Origin: Cenococcum geophilum 1.58
Taxonomy: Eukaryota > Ascomycota > Dothideomycetes > Gloniales > Gloniaceae
Assembly (NCBI GenBank): GCA_001692895.1
Contig: KV748193.1
Coordinates: forward strand, 558,001-622,000
Reading direction: 5' to 3'
DNA length: 64,000 nucleotides
In this document: positions 22,884 through 31,447 of the stretch, piece by piece
How the letters are laid out: the number at the start of each line of letters is the position of its first letter
Numbering within the stretch: position 1 is the stretch's first letter
Position numbers and translations under genes: made by a program
The notes under the pieces: generated by a model
Told to the model about the DNA's origin: nothing
The model's database searches: none
The model's input: the letters and a program-made list of their open reading frames with translations, nothing else

Positions 22884-24060
22884 TCAATCGATCGAGGTTG
22901 GTCGAAATGGTTGAAGGCCTTTGATCGATCGAACGGTAGTCCTGTACAGGCCTGTTCTAGCCCACCCAGAGGCTATGTTCCCTGGGTTCATAGCAGACTT
23001 CCAAGCCCTCCAAAACAACTTAAAAAAGTTCCTCTTTATAAAGCGAGTCCAGACCTGATTCTTGAAGTTGAAAAGGGCTAGTTGTTTGTCGTAGTAGCCT
23101 GCCAAGGGAGTGAAGAGAGAGACGTCCAATGGCTGTAGTCTATGCGTCGAATGAGGGGGAAGGATAGCAAGGATGATCTTGTGATCAAAGCAGTAATTAA
23201 TGAAGCGCATCGTAACATGGCGATCCATGCCCATCTACAACTAGTAGACGCCAATCTCGGCGTGCCTTGTCTTTAGTCTCCCTTTCAAACACCGTAGTGA
23301 GCCACTGGTAGCCTATCTCGTTGTTTGTCCACCCGTTTGGCGATGATTTGAAGAAGCAAGACTGTTCTTTGGGGTCGAAATCCTGCAGCTATGTATCCTG
23401 GACGTCACCTGAGGCTGCTTGGTAGATTAGGGTGGGAGAGAGGACAGAGCCGTCTACGCAGATGCACGCTAAGCGGGTAATCCACTCTCTATTTCCATCT
23501 TGAACGACATGGCGATCGGTGGCTCCATCCTTGGCTCAGATTCAAAGCTGATCCTGGAGCACACCCATGAGAAATCATTTCTCATCCATGTTGTATTGGT
23601 TGGAGGGCTTGATATTGTATTGCTCGATCTTCTGGCCAATTAGATAAAAGTAGGCCTTGTAGTATTGCGCCGAGTCTGCCTGTTTACGGCTAGCGTCGAG
23701 GGGCTTCAAATAGCCTACTCCAATCTGATCTTTGTAGTGTTCTATCCATCGATATGCCCAGAGTTTCCCAGGCATTGTTCCGCTTAGCTCGTGGGGCAAA
23801 GTTTCTCAAAATATCGTGCGTAGGGGGCAGTCCTTTGGCTGTAAGACTGCGGATTTGGTTGAGAAGAGCTGCAGATTGGCCATCGGACAGAAGGCGTTGA
23901 GAATCATAGCCCTCGTCTCGTGACTTGGTGATTCCACGGTGGCGCTTGGAGAGTCGGGTGCGATCAACCTTGTATCACGTGGCAACGTCTTAGTATGTTT
24001 GTGATGGGTTTAAACAAAGGTCCGCGAGCGCAGTTTCAACTTGATCCATTTTTTAAGCAA
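22884..24060 (-). pseudogene. pogo/Fot1-like (Tc1/mariner) DDE transposase relic
   Basis: Minus strand, broken by a few frameshifts and stops. The N-terminal helix-turn-helix/CENP-B-like region is read at about 24000-23820 (DRTRLSKRHRGI, then LNQIRSLTAKGLPPTHD). The first catalytic Asp is in NQYNMDEKGF-type sequence near 23580; the second is in LLVVDGHGS near 23240; ILPPHSTHRLQPLDV near 23130 contains the third acidic residue. Open pieces are 23575-23799 and 22884-23234, and the latter reaches a normal-looking end (QPFRPTSID). No RIP signature is evident. I did not find matching inverted termini, so element limits are unknown. Confidence 0.85.
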
Positions 24061-24172
24061 TTTGGGTAAGAATTGGTGTGAAAATAATTGAGGCAATTCG
24101 TGGGCAACTGCTCGGTTGGCGTTGATCTGCGTGCACGAACCGTACGCGTGCACGAGCCGACCTTGGCCTCTA

Positions 24173-24317
24173 CAAGGGGGTAACATGAACGGGTCAGACA
24201 CCCACCCTGCTAGTATGGTACACAAAATAACCTAGCCCTGATATGTTACTTAGGGTTCGCCTATTTTGTGTGCAATACTAGCAGAATGGGCGTCTGACTC
24301 GTTCATGTTACCCTTGT
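24173..24317. mobile_element. Palindromic MITE/foldback of about 145 bp with TA duplication
   Basis: CAAGGGGGTAACATGAACGG and the inverse of CATGTTACCCTTG bound two arms of about 66 bp that pair over almost their whole length, including TCAGAC, CTGCTAGTAT and ACACAAAATA, around a 14-bp centre near 24239-24252. TA flanks each side, as for Tc1/mariner-class elements. It is immediately upstream of the pogo-like relic and may derive from such an element's ends. Confidence 0.75.
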
Positions 24318-24319
24318 AG

Positions 24320-25633
24320 GCCGCCCAGGATGCTGGCTGCGGACGGTTTGATGATGTCTTCAAAGGCATCCACCAGCAACGACAACGTCGTGCACCAGTA
24401 ACCGACATGATCCTCATACTCAGCTCGCTCAGGAGAACAAGATGAGGTGGAAGGAACGCTCCTTACGACAATACGAGTCGGATCATGATATTGATGTTCC
24501 TTGCAGACCTTGAGACAGGACAAGGCAAGCAAGCAAAGCTAGTAATCTTGCACCTTACGGCCTCCTTGCTTGGTCAGGGCTTCGGCACTCTGTTTTGACT
24601 TGTTTGCTTGCTTATAAGGCAGCAAGGAAGTTTAACAAGCAGGCTTGCTTATCAGCAGGTCCCTCCGGATGGCTGTCCGATGGGTTGCAGGTGATTGCCC
24701 GCATCTGGCGAGGCGCAGTCATTTCCAGACGAAGCGCTGTCCCACCTAGCGGATTTCTCTATCACTGCCTTTGGACCAGCATCCGCATCCACGTCTATTG
24801 AAGTGGGAATACCGTACATTTCTTCATGTACCCATCATCATCCCAACTCCCAAAACCTAGTTACCACACTAGACCTTCCAATCACCAACGTTTACGACTT
24901 AAGAATCGCCTCACCCGCCCAATAGGTTCTCCGGACATCCAGATCCCCTCCTAGTGAGTGGATACATCGAGGATCCCCAGGCCTACCTCATAATTTCCAG
25001 TCAGCTCGAGAGGCTAGCTCATGTCGGTGCGGTACCCCTGTCCTCCACCTGCTTGCATGAAGCTGCGCGGCTCGCCCAACCTGGAGCATCAGCCCTTAGG
25101 ACTCGGCAGTGCTTGTATGGACCCGCATCACCAGGGAACCTGTTTCTCTGCCGGTTTGCATCAATATGACTACTTCATCAATCCCTGAGGTCTTAGATCC
25201 TCCTCGTGACAAGTCAGTAGCACTTGGTATCTTGCGGTCGATCGACGTTAGCAATGGGACGTCGAGGGCGTTGTGGTGTTGACGCGAGCGGCTGCTGGCA
25301 TATGGAGCAGGCGTGTAGCTGGAAGCTACCTACGCGGTCGGCTTGAATCCTTTAATTGTACTGTTGCACGAAGGTTATAAAAGGCCAATTGGACCTTGGA
25401 AGAATCCTGCCAGCTAGATGCGTCTTGGTTAGGACACGGTAGGCGCTTAGATGAGCGCGTCGGTTTCACATCAGCCTCGTCGAACAACAATGATTCGGCG
25501 ATGCATCCCCAAATGGAACCGCGCGGTTACTTAACCATACCTTGACGTATCACCTAGCGTCTGTTCCCATTATAGCAGTCGGCGTTCGCTTGACGCCTTG
25601 CCTATAGATTTTACTGTGCCGCATTGGCCACTG
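24320..25633. other. GC-balanced, RIP-free unique region with no recognised gene
   Basis: Base composition is ordinary and CpA/TpG are present at normal levels, unlike most of the window, so this is probably single-copy host DNA. Short open frames exist (24695-24925 plus, 24308-24532 minus, 24954-25169 plus), but none shows a motif I can name and none clearly continues through an intron. One or more could be exons of a degenerate host gene. A direct and inverted cluster of GCAAGC/GCTTGC lies at about 24525-24650. Confidence 0.4.
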
Positions 25634-25641
25634 CTATATAA
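25634..25641 (+). promoter_or_regulatory. Possible TATA element before the 25750 ATG
   Basis: CTATATAA lies about 110 bp upstream of the ATG at 25750 in RIP-free sequence, with a pyrimidine/CAA-rich leader between them. Placement fits a fungal core promoter, but no experimental support is available. Confidence 0.3.
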
Positions 25642-25749
25642 TTCCCGAGAAATCAAGGTTGTCTGAACCACACCAAGACGGATTTTCTACCATCCAATTT
25701 AAACCTTTTGTTACATATTTTACTAATCACCAAGCGTCAAAACCGAATC

Positions 25750-25787
25750 ATGACTACTACCTACCTTGGACCCTTGGTTGGCGGGAG
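25750..25787 (+). pseudogene. Possible host gene start, cut at codon 13 by hAT-II
   Basis: ATG at 25750 opens MTTTYLGPLVGG, then the hAT-II terminus CAGTGTGTCC begins at 25788. The leader is ordinary host-like DNA. From memory, fungal hypothetical proteins that begin with MTTTYLGPL-like sequence exist, so this may be a real N-terminus, but twelve residues are too few to be sure. The rest would lie beyond the far end of hAT-II, outside the window. Confidence 0.35.
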
Positions 25788-26230
25788 CAGTGTGTCCAAG
25801 AGTCAGCGACGCTGTCAGCTTCGCTGCCAAGAGGCTGCTAATGTAAGCAGTCAGCTAGCTGACTGCTTTGTGACAGTCAGTCAGCTATAAGACTGCAGCT
25901 AGCTAACAGCTCGCTGTCTTAACGGTAAGATTTGGTGGTAAGTTAAAGCTTTTGGTAGAAGTTAAGGATATTCGGATAATCTAGTTGGTTAATTATACGC
26001 CAAGCAATAGGAAACCCATAGAAATCTCTTACTTAGCCATAGTAAATAAAGCATTTTCCCTAATATCTCTATTACGCGCCAAAACCCGTGCTAAAGCTTA
26101 CCATTTTATTACCTATATAAAATGCAACGTATATTGCATTTCACGCATTAGCTAGGCAGTAAAGCTTCTTTATCTACTTCCTCCTCTACTTCTTCCTTAT
26201 TTAATCTACAATCTATATATTATTTAACTC

Positions 26231-26575
26231 ACACAAAAATTTTGAAGGAGCTCTTGCTGCACCCGGCCCAAAAAGACTAAAACCAACCAAAAGAACCCTG
26301 CAAAACACCCAGAGAATCCCCCTGAGATGCATACATCATAGGGGAGGCACACGTCGAACGACGGTGGTACGCACTCGCGCGCGACCGCCGGTACCACGCC
26401 CAGCAATGGCCCTCCACAACAAAGACGGGCGAATACCACACCACAAAGCGGAAATACCTTTATTAAAAAGGCATTTAATAAAATATAAAGCCTATTAGAT
26501 GTATCTAGTACCTAGAATTATAGGGGAGTAACTATTAGCTATAACGATTTAATATAGCTAGTAGAATGGCTCCGC
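26231..26575 (+). pseudogene. LINE ORF1, piece 1
   Basis: A plus-strand frame with few stops reads a Pro/Thr/Asn-rich segment, then GNTFIKKAFNKI and YNDLIQLVEWLR at the end. EWLR recurs at 30283 on the other side of the poly(A)-tailed insert because GAATGGCTCCGC is its target duplication, and the frame then continues. Bases 26231-26450 keep normal CpA content, while 26455-26575 is RIP-mutated. The LINE may be 5'-truncated, as no clear start codon is seen. Confidence 0.65.
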
Positions 26576-26613
26576 CCGCGAAGCCCTACTGCAGCCCGCG
26601 AAGCCCTACTGCA
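26575..26613. repeat. 19-bp tandem duplication at the insert's 5' end
   Basis: CCCGCGAAGCCCTACTGCA occurs twice, separated by one G, at the very start of the poly(A)-tailed insert. Confidence 0.85.
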
Positions 26614-27027
26614 CGCGTCCACGTCGCCGCGGGTGGAAACATCATTAGGAAATTGTTCCTTATGATGGCTAAGTGCAGAGGCGATGGTAGGGAGCCGTCG
26701 CAGCGCATGCAGCGCGCTGTCGTCGCGCTGTGGTGTTGAGCCCGCGACGCGTACGAAGCATCNNACAAAGCATCGCCCTCAACAACACCAGGAGCCTCAC
26801 TGCCTCCGCTTGAGGCTCCTGTTCTACCACCTAGGGAGGCCTATCAAGGGAAACTGGGATACGAAAACCACCCGATGTACGACTACCTGGCTTGCAGCCA
26901 GGCCCGAAACTGGCCTTATCCAGCCAGTCGACGTGGACGCGCCCTAGGCGTACAACAGGACACCCTTGGGCTTGCACTAGCTCTGAGATCGCAAAGGGAA
27001 AGCGGCGAGGGCGTAGGGAACCTCTTT

Positions 27028-27145
27028 TTATAAGAACTTGTTAAGGTTAACGCGTCGCAGGTACCTCGTACGAAACTTGTTAAGGCCCCAAGGCCACCGC
27101 GAAGAACTTGTTAAGGCCCTGCCTAAAGAACTCGTTAAGGCCCCT
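27028..27145 (+). repeat. Four dispersed copies of GAACTTGTTAAGG
   Basis: Copies at about 27029, 27076, 27104 and 27128 (variants AAACTTGTTAAGGCC and GAACTCGTTAAGGCC), spaced 24-48 bp. No function is assigned. Confidence 0.7.
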
Positions 27146-27177
27146 CTACGAGGGCCTATCTGGTATCCGGTACACCC

Positions 27178-27386
27178 AGGTGACTCAGAAGAGGGTCTTA
27201 ATAGGCGTGGTGCGCGCGACCTGGACGACAGCGACGCGACAGCGACGCGACGGCGACAGACGGCTCAACGAGGGAAACACGGGCAAAGCTCTAGGCAGCG
27301 GAAACACAGGCCAGCTTCGACGGCCCCATGGCGTTTGACTAGGTGACTCACAGGAGGGTCTTAATAGGCGTGGTGCACGCAACCTG
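27178..27386 (+). repeat. Direct repeat pair of about 46 bp
   Basis: AGGTGACTCA..AGAGGGTCTTAATAGGCGTGGTGC occurs at 27178-27223 and 27341-27386 with few differences, bracketing a CGACG-rich stretch at about 27223-27260. A hairpin-forming CTAACTAC/GTAGTTAG pair follows further on, at about 27669-27701. Confidence 0.75.
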
Positions 27387-28135
27387 ACGCATATACATAT
27401 GGGGGAGGCTCTAAGGAAACATAGGCCAGTCGGACGAGGACTCCGACCAGTTTAGAGAACACAGGCCAGCTTATAAAAAGGGGGGACATAAGCTTGGTTA
27501 GTAGGAGATGACGGGGAGCAGGTTGCCTGGCACGCAGCGACCTTGGTCATAATAGCCCCCTCCTGCAAGACACCGGTCTGGCCTGTCATCCTAGAGTGAG
27601 ACCATCTTAACAGGCAACGCGAAAACGGGAACTTGGCACAGTATTAATAGGTGTGTTGCGCCCCTAAATACTAACTACTAGCCCTCCGGCGGGGCGTAGT
27701 GCGTAGTTAGCCCACTTGCTGGCTTCTTAGGGACACCTTCACCCCTCTTAGCTGGGCTCTGAGACCCCTAAGTGCACCTGGTAGGCAGGTAGGATGTATT
27801 ACGTCCTGGCCGGAGAAGACTGACCTACGTGCCTCACAAGTAACGGACATGCGAGAGAACGGATGCGCGTTGTCGGTACATCAATAGACGGAATCCGTTC
27901 GCCTAGAACGGGCCACGCCGGTGAGAATATTGCTTAAGGAGCAAAGGAGATGTTCACCGCAGGCGGGAGAGGTTTTTGGCGGGCGCCTTAACCGTAGAAG
28001 GTGGTGTGAGGTGTCACAAGAGATGTTGACGAAGCCACTGGGAAAACTGGGGTAGGGCCTGGATAAGCGCGGGCATGTCGACAGATCTACTGTATTATTG
28101 CACTACCTAGATATTAACTTTATAATAACTACCTG
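27387..28135. other. Interior of the poly(A)-tailed insert, no gene seen
   Basis: GC-balanced sequence with ACAGGCCAGCTT repeats near 27310 and 27458. No open frame with a recognisable domain, no tRNA or rRNA similarity that I can identify. Confidence 0.5.
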
Positions 28136-28262
28136 CCTCCCGTCAGACGTCTCCCCTTTGCTCCTCCGTCCGTCGCTCCCCTTTGCCTCCGTCCTGTTCG
28201 CCTCCCCTTTGCTCCTCCGTCCGTCGACCTCCCTTTTGCTCCCCGTCCGTCCGTCGCAAGGG
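28136..28262. repeat. Pyrimidine-rich minisatellite
   Basis: Tandem degenerate copies of CTCCCCTTTGCTCCTCCGTC-type sequence, with CCGTCCGTCG between units. Open frames over it are repeat artefacts. Confidence 0.75.
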
Positions 28263-28411
28263 GCCGCCGTTTATACCCCCTAAAGACACGTCCGCACATC
28301 GGACCCCTTGCTACCACAATCAACTATTCCGTCCACACCGGTCTGCCACAGAGGCAACGAGTACCTCCACTACCTCATTCTCCGCTGGCACGACCTCCCC
28401 TAGCGAAAACG

Positions 28412-28800
28412 CAGTCTGTCCGCTGGGCAGACGACCTCCTCTACAAACCGTCTGCCGTAGGCAGACGACCTCCTCTCCAACCCGTCTGCCGCAGGCAGAC
28501 TACCTTGCTCTACTACCCGCTGCCGGCAGGGTAGCCGACCTACTACAACAGTCTGCCAGCATAGGGAGACGACCTCCTGTACAACCCTCTGCGGTTGTCA
28601 TACCTGACCCTCCTCTACAACCCGTACTGCCGCAGGCAAGACGACGTCCACTCACGACCCGTCTGCTGCACCACACGCACCACAACGCCGATTCCACTGC
28701 ATAGCAGACGCAGGTCCCCACTAGCAACCTCTGCTGCAGTGCAGATAGACCGATCCTCTAACACAGCTGCTACAGGCAGACGAGCTCCTGTTAAACCAGT
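28412..28800. repeat. Minisatellite block 1, unit about 34-36 bp
   Basis: Degenerate units built of GGCAGACGACCTCCTCTACA followed by ACCCGTCTGCCGCA. Each unit junction makes a palindrome, GTCTGCCGCAGGCAGAC. About eight to ten units, some scrambled. Confidence 0.8.
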
Positions 28801-28834
28801 CTGAGGCCAGGGGGCGGGGACGACCGTCTACTCG

Positions 28835-29101
28835 CAACCGCGGTCTCACCGGCTGTCGCGCTATAGGTAAATTAAACTATAGAGAACCCGGCAGGCCGAC
28901 CGCAGGCTCGCTGCTGGCGTAACCGCAGACACGCAGCTGCTAGTTACCTATAAGTAGCGGGGATAGGGGCAGTTGCCGTGCCGGCCCTGGGTTCCTTTCA
29001 TGCAGCTTAATATATTAAGTGTATACTGGCGAATTCGGGCTTCTCCTGTGAGCATACACGACAGACCTCGTGATCTTTCACTATGGGATGGGTTTAAGTG
29101 T
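28835..29101. repeat. Inter-block cassette, copy 1
   Basis: Starts near CGCGCTATAGG and ends near CTATGGGATGGGTTTAAGTG. It aligns collinearly with 29480-29728 (shared GCGCTATAGGTA, GGGGATAGGGG, GGCGAATT and CCTCGTGA blocks), although the two have diverged. Confidence 0.65.
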
Positions 29102-29199
29102 CGACGATCACCGTTACTGACCCTGACACTCGGGAGACAGTTACGATTTTTTACATCTACAACCGTCTCATTGCGCGCCCGCATGGGCAAGACAGAGGC

Positions 29200-29480
29200 T
29201 CTTCCTCTACCACCCGTCTGAGCCGGAGCACTCTAGTAGCAGACGTACCTCCTCTCATCAAGCCCGTGCTGGCGCGCAGGCCAGACGACCTCCACCTACA
29301 ACACCGTCTGCTGCAGGGCCAGACGACCTCCAACTACAACGCGTCCTGCTGCATGGCAGACGACCTCCACATACAACCCGTCTGCTGCAGGGCAGACGAC
29401 CTCCTCTAACAACAGTCTGCTGCAGGGCAGACGACCTCCTCTAATAACCAGTCTGCTGCAGAGCAGACGACCTCTACTTG
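29200..29480. repeat. Minisatellite block 2, unit about 35 bp
   Basis: Cleaner copies of the same unit (GGGCAGACGACCTCCTCTAA and CAACAGTCTGCTGCA), about seven units, each junction GTCTGCTGCAGGGCAGAC. Differences between adjacent units are mostly in the linker. Confidence 0.85.
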
Positions 29481-29728
29481 CAACCGGTCACGGGTGTTCG
29501 CGCTATAGGTATTAACTATAGAGGGAACCGCAGGCGTACCGCAGGCGCACCACGCAGGGCGTACCGCAGACGATGCACTGCTAGGGTAGCTATAGTAGGG
29601 GATAGGGGAAGGGGGCGGGCCCCGTGTTACTTTAGCACTGTTAAATATAAGGTGTCATAGGCGAATTTGGTGTATACCCTATACAAGACAACCTCGTGAA
29701 AATTTCCTATGGGAGTGGGTTTATGTAA
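29480..29728. repeat. Inter-block cassette, copy 2
   Basis: Second copy of the 28835-29101 cassette. Together with blocks 1 and 2 it forms a higher-order [minisatellite + cassette] x 2 array. From 29729 to 30156 I see no further feature. Confidence 0.65.
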
Positions 29729-30202
29729 CGAGGTTCGCCTTATTATAAAATACCCGTTTTCTAGAGCGTAAATCTAGGATTAGTAGGTTACTTTTGGGGA
29801 GAGTACCTACTAATTACTAATTTCCCTACCCATTTCTTTAGCAAGGAAAGGAATAGGTGTACAGAATTAAACAGTCGTATGGGGTAATTGGGTAGCTACT
29901 TTCAAGCTAGTAAGCTATATGGTTTCTCTTATTCTTATATGCAAAACTACGTTAAAAATCTACCTTTTTAGAGCGCTTTTTTCTACTCTAGGAACGGCAG
30001 AATACGGCAGAAATAGATAAAAGAGCCAGGATTTTCGTGTGATTTTCTTGGTGTTAAACTGGACCATAGTAAGCAAAAATATCAGGAACAAACACCAATA
30101 GGCTAGGACTCCCCTAGTATTTAAAAACGGGCCGGAGTGTCCACTTAGCTACTAGTACATGTTAAGCTGCCTAGGAAGGATTCATGTATATTAGAACTAT
30201 AG

Positions 30203-30229
30203 GCGCATTAGCCTAGAGGCTGCATGCGC
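30203..30229 (+). other. Stem-loop just before the poly(A) tail
   Basis: GCGCAT and AGCCT pair with AGGCT and ATGCGC around a 2-base loop. The region recurs, with RIP-type changes, in the 18214-18319 copy. Its position 30-50 bp before the A-run resembles 3' structures recognised by LINE reverse transcriptases. TAGCCTAGAGG also resembles a pol III box A, but no box B follows. Confidence 0.5.
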
Positions 30230-30291
30230 AGTATTGTACGTAGTATAATACAATGGATATAAAAAAAAAAAAAAAAAAAGAATGGCTCCGC

Positions 30292-30876
30292 TAGTCTAGT
30301 AAACCTTAGGCGCCCCTTTAATAAACTCTTAATTAAATCCTCTAATAGCTAAGTAAAATTAAAAATAAATAAAATCCCTTTTTACTAGCGAACTGCACCT
30401 AGGCCGCTATAGCTATACTTCTATAGCATAGGGAACTTACCCCCCTTAAAATAATAACCGAGTATATAATTATAATATAACTAAATATAGAAAAAGTAAA
30501 GGGGCTTAGGGGATAATTAGAAATAGAAGTCCTTATAAAAATCTATAAAGAGGTTTATAACGCTATTATAGTCTAATACCTTAGGAGTGGAGATATTAGA
30601 GTTACCCTAAAAGACTAATAGGTAAAGTAATAAGCTATAAGGGTAGGGGATAGGCTAGGAGAACGTATTAGTATAAAAGTACTCTATAAGGATTACTTAG
30701 TTAAAGTTTTAGCAGTTCCTATAAGCCTTAGGGTAGAAAAGGAACACTAGGCGAATAATATAGCAATTATATAGAAAATAGTAAGATAAATAGAACGCCT
30801 TATACTAGGACTTAAGATCACCTAAATCTAATAGCTTTAATAGGAAAATACAAACTAAGTAAATAATAAGAGTAAT
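30292..30876 (+). pseudogene. LINE ORF1, piece 2
   Basis: This reads LRSGDIRVTLKDQQVKQQA (about 30585-30640), then DYLVKVLAVPISLRVEKEH and a further segment with ERLILGLKIT. The pattern fits the conserved central part of ORF1 proteins of fungal Tad-type LINEs. It stops at the GTAAT duplication of copia C. Confidence 0.75.
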
Positions 30877-31091
30877 TGTTGGGAATAAAGGCAAATGGTC
30901 ACCATATAAGGCATATTGCCGTCATGTATAGCAAGTTGCCGTTACGTGCGGCAAGTTGCCATTATGTGTTGCCGCGGCACTAGCGTGGCGAGGAGCCTTA
31001 AGCTCCTTGCCCTCCCTTATAAAGATATATAGAACAATTATTATACTATCTATAAACCGTAGCTATATAATATTACCTTATATAACCAACA
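30877..31091 (+). repeat. 5' LTR of copia C
   Basis: TGTTGGGAATAAAGGCAAATGG to TATATAACCAACA. A variant of the family LTR with GGCATATTGCC, AGCAAGTTGCC and GGCAAGTTGCC palindromic units. Confidence 0.92.
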
Positions 31092-31447
31092 CTAATTAGT
31101 GGTTAACTTTACTATTATACTATAGAACAGCTAGGTATTCCACTAAGAAGAGATAAGCTACTATACTAGTGCTACTTATACTAGAGGAAGCTGTCTTTTA
31201 AGGTTAAAACTGGTCCTAAACCTTAAATAAAACTCTTTTATAAATTTAAGGATTTAAAGGCCAGAACTAGTCCTAAGCCTTTTTAAGATTATAAATTCTT
31301 GCGTCTATTACGCAGAACAACACGCTTTATAAGTCTTTGCGATTTAAGGCTAGAACTAGTCCTAAGCCCTATAACCGTAAATATACGTTACAAACGCGTA
31401 CTAAACAATAATCCCTATACTAATAACACTTCCCTCCCTCCGAAAAC

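Larger units (their letters stand above)
26576..30278 (+). mobile_element. 3.7-kb GC-rich poly(A)-tailed insert in LINE ORF1 (putative non-coding retroposon)
   Basis: AGAATGGCTCCGC occurs at 26563-26575 and again at 30279-30291, directly after an A-run of about 19 bases. The LINE ORF1 frame stops at the first and resumes at the second. That is the signature of target-primed insertion of a polyadenylated RNA. The 3.7 kb between is largely free of RIP, GC-rich for most of its length, full of short repeats, and has no open frame with a recognisable domain; the longest (28183-28704) runs through minisatellite. No RT or endonuclease is seen, so mobility would have to be in trans. The last ~105 bp recur at 18214-18319. 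Confidence 0.8.

Noticed and set aside
24170-24319. Rho-independent terminator-like hairpin
   Set aside because: Far too long, TA-flanked, and in a eukaryotic context; a MITE fits better.
26576-28100. Possible rDNA or intergenic-spacer piece because of GC-richness and repeats
   Set aside because: No conserved rRNA segment was recognised. Left open only as a possible origin of the transcript, not annotated.
28183-28704. 173-codon frame, the second longest in the window
   Set aside because: It runs through pyrimidine-rich and 35-bp minisatellites, is Pro/Thr/Ser-rich from repeat composition, and shows no domain.
28412-29480. CRISPR-like regularly spaced repeats
   Set aside because: Units are contiguous and degenerate with no unique spacers, and the organism is a fungus. 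It is a minisatellite.
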